Source of the DNA: JBGMEA01 sp964444065
GTDB lineage: Bacteria; Bacillota; Clostridia; Eubacteriales; Anaerofustaceae
DNA: 8,453 bases
Direction: 5' to 3'
Assembly (NCBI GenBank): GCA_964444065.1
Contig: CAYUFL010000055.1
Location: 1-8,453, forward strand
Position numbers and translations under genes: made by a program. This document shows, in pieces, positions 6,550 to 8,453 of this stretch. The notes beneath the pieces were generated by a model that did no database searches, was not told the origin of the DNA, and was given only the letters and a program-made list of their open reading frames with translations. The stretch's first letter is position 1; the number at the start of each line of letters is the position of its first letter.

Positions 6550-6563
6550 CGTTGTTTTTACTA

Positions 6564-6592
6564 AATATAGCTTTTTCCAAACAAGGTGTCAA
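6564..6592 (-). promoter_or_regulatory. Near-consensus sigma-A promoter for eutABC
   Basis: On the minus strand TTGACA (6587-6592) is followed after exactly 17 bp by TATATT (6564-6569), matching the consensus in 11 of 12 positions. Transcription would start near 6557, giving a leader of about 98 nt. Such a strong core promoter suggests that control lies in the leader hairpin or a bound repressor rather than in weak polymerase binding. Confidence 0.8.
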
Positions 6593-6677
6593 CCCCCAAT
6601 TGTTGAATATTGAGCGTGAATTTCTCCGTTCACCCTGTATTTTCTGTAAGATTCACATGCAATTATTGTTAATATTA

Positions 6678-6725
6678 GATTATAATCAAAAAAATGATTC
6701 GATAATAATTGACATATGATATAAT
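6678..6725 (+). promoter_or_regulatory. Extended -10 promoter and dyads upstream of the repeat protein gene
   Basis: TG-A-TATAAT (6717-6725) is a perfect extended -10 box 29 bp before the start codon. The nearby TTGACA (6709-6714) is too close to serve as its -35, and the proper -35 position is weak. Just upstream are a 10-bp palindrome GATTATAATC (6678-6687) and an AATCA-N6-TGATT dyad (6684-6699) overlapping the -35 zone, possible operator sequences. No stress sigma (sigma-B type) boxes are evident. Confidence 0.6.
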
Positions 6726-6754
6726 AAAACAAAAGAATTGAATGGAGAAAAACT

Positions 6755-7069
6755 ATGGGTGAATTAAAAGACGATCTGAACAAAGTTTTTGATGATCTGA
6801 AGGAAAAAGCTGTTGAACTGAAAGATAAAGCCGGCGACAAAGCCGAGGAACTGAAGGACAAAGCTGAAGTGAAAGCCGCAGAATTAAAGGATAAAGCTGC
6901 AGATACTGCTGATGATTGGAAAGAAAAAGCAGGAGAAAAAACCGAGCAGTTAAAAGATAAAGCAGAAGATGCTTTTGATTCATTAAAAGATAAAGCTTCT
7001 GACTTAAAAGACAAAATCGGGGATAAAATCGGAGATATCTTTGATAAGGATGACGATGCTGAAAAATAA
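6755..7069 (+). CDS. LEA-group-3-like protein of tandem 11-residue repeats
   Basis: A 104-residue, extremely hydrophilic protein made almost wholly of Lys, Asp, Glu and Ala, with no Cys and one Trp. From residue 22 it is a run of 11-mers: LKDKAGDKAEE, LKDKAEVKAAE, LKDKAADTADD, WKEKAGEKTEQ, LKDKAEDAFDS. Seven-residue units LKEKAVE (15-21) and LKDKASD (77-83) flank this block, and a weaker copy LKDKIGDKIGD (84-94) follows. An 11-residue periodicity of this composition is the hallmark of group 3 late-embryogenesis-abundant proteins and of apolipoprotein-type amphipathic helices. There is no signal peptide or membrane segment, so it is cytoplasmic. A role in desiccation, osmotic or membrane protection is inferred from the repeat class only. 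The start is supported by TGGAG (6743-6747) seven nucleotides before the ATG. It is monocistronic and closed by the terminator at 7094-7128. Confidence 0.85.
   Translation: MGELKDDLNKVFDDLKEKAVELKDKAGDKAEELKDKAEVKAAELKDKAADTADDWKEKAGEKTEQLKDKAEDAFDSLKDKASDLKDKIGDKIGDIFDKDDDAEK
6776..7039 (+). repeat. Tandem 33-bp/21-bp coding repeats of the LKDKA protein
   Basis: The coding DNA carries diverged 33-bp units (11 codons) starting at each LKDKA, with a 21-bp unit before and another after the five-unit block. Codons differ between units (for example ctgaaagataaa, ctgaaggacaaa, ttaaaagataaa), so the repetition is kept at protein level rather than being a fresh DNA duplication. Confidence 0.6.
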
Positions 7070-7093
7070 CCTTCGAACAATAAAATAGCAACG

Positions 7094-7128
7094 GTAAAAG
7101 CCTCCGAGTTACACTCGGAGGCTTTTAC
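7094..7128. terminator. Strong bidirectional terminator after the repeat protein gene
   Basis: GTAAAAGCCTCCGAGT (7094-7109) pairs perfectly with ACTCGGAGGCTTTTAC (7113-7128), a 16-bp stem with a 3-nt loop. A GC core is flanked by AAAA and TTTT, the usual intrinsic terminator form. It lies 24 nt past the stop codon and insulates the following rhodanese gene. Confidence 0.88.
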
Positions 7129-7162
7129 GTGACATAGTTACGGAATGCTTTTTTGAGTTTAG

Positions 7163-7168
7163 TATAAT
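7163..7168 (+). promoter_or_regulatory. Putative -10 box for the rhodanese gene
   Basis: A perfect TATAAT lies 26 bp before the start codon, directly after the preceding terminator. I see no good -35 box at the usual spacing, so the promoter may be weak or depend on an activator. Confidence 0.45.
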
Positions 7169-7194
7169 ATGACAAAAAGCACAGAGGTAACAAT

Positions 7195-7530
7195 ATGTTT
7201 GAAGGATTATTCGGTACAAAAAGTTATAAATCAATTTCGGCGCAGGCAACGAAAGAACGTTTGAACCAAAACAAAGACGCACTGCTTCTTGATGTCCGTT
7301 CAAAAGATGAATACAAGCAAGGTCATATTCCGGGCAGTAAAAATATTCCGCTTGACCAAATTGCTCAGATTGAAAAGACAGCAAAAGACAAAGATAAGGA
7401 GATCATTTTATACTGTCTGAGCGGAGCACGTGCATCCAGCGCATGCAGCGTTCTTTGCCAGATGGGATATACGAATGTATCCAATATGGGCGGTATCAGA
7501 AGTTGGCCGTATGATATCAAAAAAGGATAA
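7195..7530 (+). CDS. Single-domain rhodanese-like sulfurtransferase
   Basis: A 111-residue cytoplasmic protein that is one complete rhodanese domain. Rhodaneses carry a persulfide on an active-site Cys and pass sulfur to thiols, cyanide or biosynthetic partners. Visible signatures are LLLDVRSKDEYKQGHIPGS (30-48), the active-site loop YCLSGARA (73-80) with Cys74 as the likely persulfide carrier, and the closing MGYTNVSNMGGIRSW (90-104). The six-residue CxSGxR-type loop fits sulfur transfer rather than the longer phosphatase-like loops. AGAGGT (7183-7188) sits six nucleotides before the ATG. It stands alone between two terminators, so the partner cannot be inferred from context. Confidence 0.9.
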   Translation: MFEGLFGTKSYKSISAQATKERLNQNKDALLLDVRSKDEYKQGHIPGSKNIPLDQIAQIEKTAKDKDKEIILYCLSGARASSACSVLCQMGYTNVSNMGGIRSWPYDIKKG

Positions 7531-7535
7531 TTTTC

Positions 7536-7571
7536 ATAACAGGATCGATACTTTCGATCCTGTTATTTTTT
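7536..7571 (+). terminator. Intrinsic terminator of the rhodanese gene
   Basis: ATAACAGGATCGA (7536-7548) pairs perfectly with TCGATCCTGTTAT (7554-7566) around a 5-nt loop, followed by six T residues (7566-7571). It begins five nucleotides after the rhodanese stop. Confidence 0.9.
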
Positions 7572-7583
7572 GATTGGTGTAAC

Positions 7584-7614
7584 AAAAAAAGATGCCTCAA
7601 CAGGGGCATCTTTT
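7584..7614 (-). terminator. Intrinsic terminator of the nitroreductase gene
   Basis: On the minus strand the stem GATGCCCC...GAGGCATC (7603-7610 with 7591-7598, one G-U pair, 4-nt loop) is followed by seven T residues (7584-7590). It begins immediately after the nitroreductase stop. Flanking AAAA/TTTT let it work in both directions. Together with 7536-7571 it separates the two convergent genes. Confidence 0.88.
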
Positions 7615-7617
7615 CCT

Positions 7618-8124
7618 CTATGATTGAAATTTTCCAAAATGAACCCTTTCGCTTAAGTAGCGATTGTTCGATTCTTTTTTTTCATTCTTCATTCCGATCG
7701 CAATCAGATTCACCGGAAGAAAACTCGCAGGCATATTGAAAAGTTTTCTTACCTGTTCTGCTTTTTCAAGGCTTGGAGCAATTCCCAGCCAACAGGTTCC
7801 GTATTGCATTTCTTCTGCCTTCAGAAGAATATTCTGCGTGGCCGCCGAGCAGTCCACAAAATTATAAAAAGGATCGTCGTTTATCGTTAAATCCCCGCAT
7901 ACGATAATACCCTGGCCTGCGCCTTCCAGCGGTTTCCAGTTCGGCGCGAATGCAACCATCTGATCGATCAATTCCGCATCATCAAAAATAACGAACTGCC
8001 ATGCCTGGCGATTTTTGCCGGACGGTGCATTCATACCGGATTTTACAATTTCGATCAAATCTTCCTTCGAGATTTTTGCACCCGTAAAATTTCTTGTACT
8101 TCTTCTGGTATATATTTCGTTCAT
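7618..8124 (-). CDS. Small nitroreductase-family flavoprotein
   Basis: A 168-residue FMN-dependent oxidoreductase of the nitroreductase family, acting in the cytoplasm, normally as a homodimer using NAD(P)H. Family marks are the FMN-phosphate motif TRRSTRNF (6-13), NAPSGKNRQAWQFVIF (32-47), the central DCSAATQNILLKAEEMQYGTCW (91-112, broken by the dimer helix) and PVNLIAIG (137-144). Physiological substrates cannot be assigned. I start at ATG 8124 because AAAGGAG (8131-8137) lies six nucleotides upstream; the longer in-frame start at 8160 would begin upstream of the -10 box and lacks a ribosome site. The length is at the short end for the family but complete. Monocistronic and divergent from the gene at 8258. 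Confidence 0.88.
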   Translation of the reverse strand: MNEIYTRRSTRNFTGAKISKEDLIEIVKSGMNAPSGKNRQAWQFVIFDDAELIDQMVAFAPNWKPLEGAGQGIIVCGDLTINDDPFYNFVDCSAATQNILLKAEEMQYGTCWLGIAPSLEKAEQVRKLFNMPASFLPVNLIAIGMKNEKKESNNRYLSERVHFGKFQS

Positions 8125-8143
8125 AATGAACTCCTTTGCGTTG

Positions 8144-8173
8144 ATTATATCATAATTCATTCATTTTTCACAA
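8144..8173 (-). promoter_or_regulatory. Extended -10 promoter for the nitroreductase gene
   Basis: On the minus strand TTGTGA (8168-8173) and TATAAT (8144-8149) are 18 bp apart, and the -10 box carries the extended TG at -15. The ten-base ATGATATAAT is identical to that of the repeat protein promoter at 6716-6725. Confidence 0.65.
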
Positions 8174-8198
8174 ACGGAATTATTATTTCCAAATCAAT

Positions 8199-8227
8199 TT
8201 GAATTTATGAGCATAATGCATTACAAT
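8199..8227 (+). promoter_or_regulatory. Putative promoter for the right-edge gene
   Basis: TTGAAT (8199-8204) and TACAAT (8222-8227) are spaced by 17 bp, 31 bp before the ATG at 8258. Confidence 0.6.
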
Positions 8228-8257
8228 AACTGTATTACTTTACACTGGGAGTTGTTT

Positions 8258-8453
8258 ATGACAATCCGCATTGATCCTTCGGAACTGGGTGGTATTGTAT
8301 CTGTGCCCTGCGACAATAAAAGCACGATCGATTTTATCCAAAGAGAATATCCCACAGGCAAAATACTGCTGATTGAAAATGTTACGCTGAATGATGAATT
8401 GTCAGAGTATCTCAGTGAACTGCAAAAAAAAGAACGCAGTGTTGAATTATCAC
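8258..8453 (+). CDS. 5' part of a gene; N-terminus resembles a divergent EPSP synthase
   Basis: Sixty-five codons are visible before the window ends. The ATG at 8258 has GGGAG (8247-8251) upstream. The opening IDPSELGGIVSVPCDNKS (residues 5-22) resembles the start of 3-phosphoshikimate 1-carboxyvinyltransferase (AroA), where PSKLxGxVxxPxSKS is typical. The later LIENVTLNDELSEYLSEL (38-55) fits the family's I-x-N-x-L-x-S-D-D-T block at the right distance. However, the Arg normally four residues after the KS pair is replaced, and the Ser/Asp run is altered, so if it is this fold the first active-site strand is changed. It could be a degenerate paralogue, a related two-domain carboxyvinyltransferase, or an unrelated protein. 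The family assignment is tentative; that a real gene starts here is fairly secure. Confidence 0.5.
   Translation, partial: MTIRIDPSELGGIVSVPCDNKSTIDFIQREYPTGKILLIENVTLNDELSEYLSELQKKERSVELS

Noticed and set aside
6460..6557. Cobalamin (AdoCbl) riboswitch in the eutA leader
   Set aside because: Expected because the enzyme uses AdoCbl, but the leader is only about 98 nt, too short for the usual element, and no B12-box-like or core motif is visible.
6525..6557. EutV/ANTAR-type dual-hairpin antiterminator
   Set aside because: Only a single hairpin fits between the predicted start and the U-tract, and its six-base loop CCAUAA lacks the A at position 1 and G at position 4 that I recall for such targets.
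6589..7091. Minus-strand Ser/Phe-rich and Leu/Tyr-rich frames of 163 and 112 codons opposite the repeat protein
   Set aside because: They are mirror images of the repetitive LKDKA gene. Only the plus frame has a promoter, ribosome site and terminator in order.
8125..8160. Longer nitroreductase start (12 extra residues)
   Set aside because: That start would lie upstream of the promoter's -10 box and has no ribosome site, while ATG 8124 has AAAGGAG six nucleotides upstream.
1..8453. CRISPR array, insertion sequence, tRNA or rRNA
   Set aside because: No regularly spaced direct repeats, transposase frame, terminal inverted repeats, tRNA cloverleaf or rRNA stretch was seen on either strand.

Overview
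The window looks like chromosomal DNA of a low-to-mid-GC member of the Bacillota (Firmicutes). The support is Shine-Dalgarno sites of the AGGAGG/GGGAGGT type, AT-rich promoters with several extended -10 boxes (TGnTATAAT), compact genes separated by strong self-complementary terminators, and ordinary UGG Trp / UGA stop usage. A gut-type anaerobe would fit the ethanolamine genes, but species cannot be fixed from the sequence.

Layout. 1-320: no gene, only two hairpins that probably end the transporter transcript. 321-1703 (-): a GPH/MFS_2-type cation symporter. 1704-2063: a divergent control region with a promoter in each direction and a recurring GTGCAAA/TTTGCAC motif. 2064-2543 (+): a DUF3237 (UPF0311) protein. 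2587-2620: a perfect 15-bp terminator stem between the DUF3237 gene and the eut genes, which converge on it. 2790-6459 (-): eutA-eutB-eutC, the AdoCbl-dependent ethanolamine ammonia-lyase and its reactivase, from a near-consensus promoter at 6564-6592. 6755-7069 (+): a highly charged protein of tandem 11-residue repeats, LEA-group-3-like. 7195-7530 (+): a single-domain rhodanese. 7618-8124 (-): a small nitroreductase. 8258-8453 (+): the 5' part of a gene whose N-terminus resembles a divergent EPSP synthase.

How the genes work together. EutB and EutC would form the lyase that splits ethanolamine into acetaldehyde and ammonia, and EutA would exchange damaged cobalamin. No shell, EutE/EutD/EutG, EutVW or permease gene is present in the window, and this EutC lacks the roughly 40-residue N-terminal extension that carries the microcompartment signal in enteric EutC. 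The set therefore looks like a minimal, microcompartment-independent ethanolamine module, although genes elsewhere in the genome cannot be excluded. The transporter and the DUF3237 protein share a control region and may form a separate catabolic unit. The right-hand genes look like independent single-gene units.

The most notable observation is that eutC is split by a one-base frameshift at codon 199/200. The remaining 57 residues of the conserved EutC C-terminus are intact in the next frame, and they begin with an ATG that overlaps the premature TGA (ATGA), the same arrangement as the eutB-eutC junction. It is either a recent inactivating deletion, a sequencing error, or a subunit made as two coupled polypeptides.
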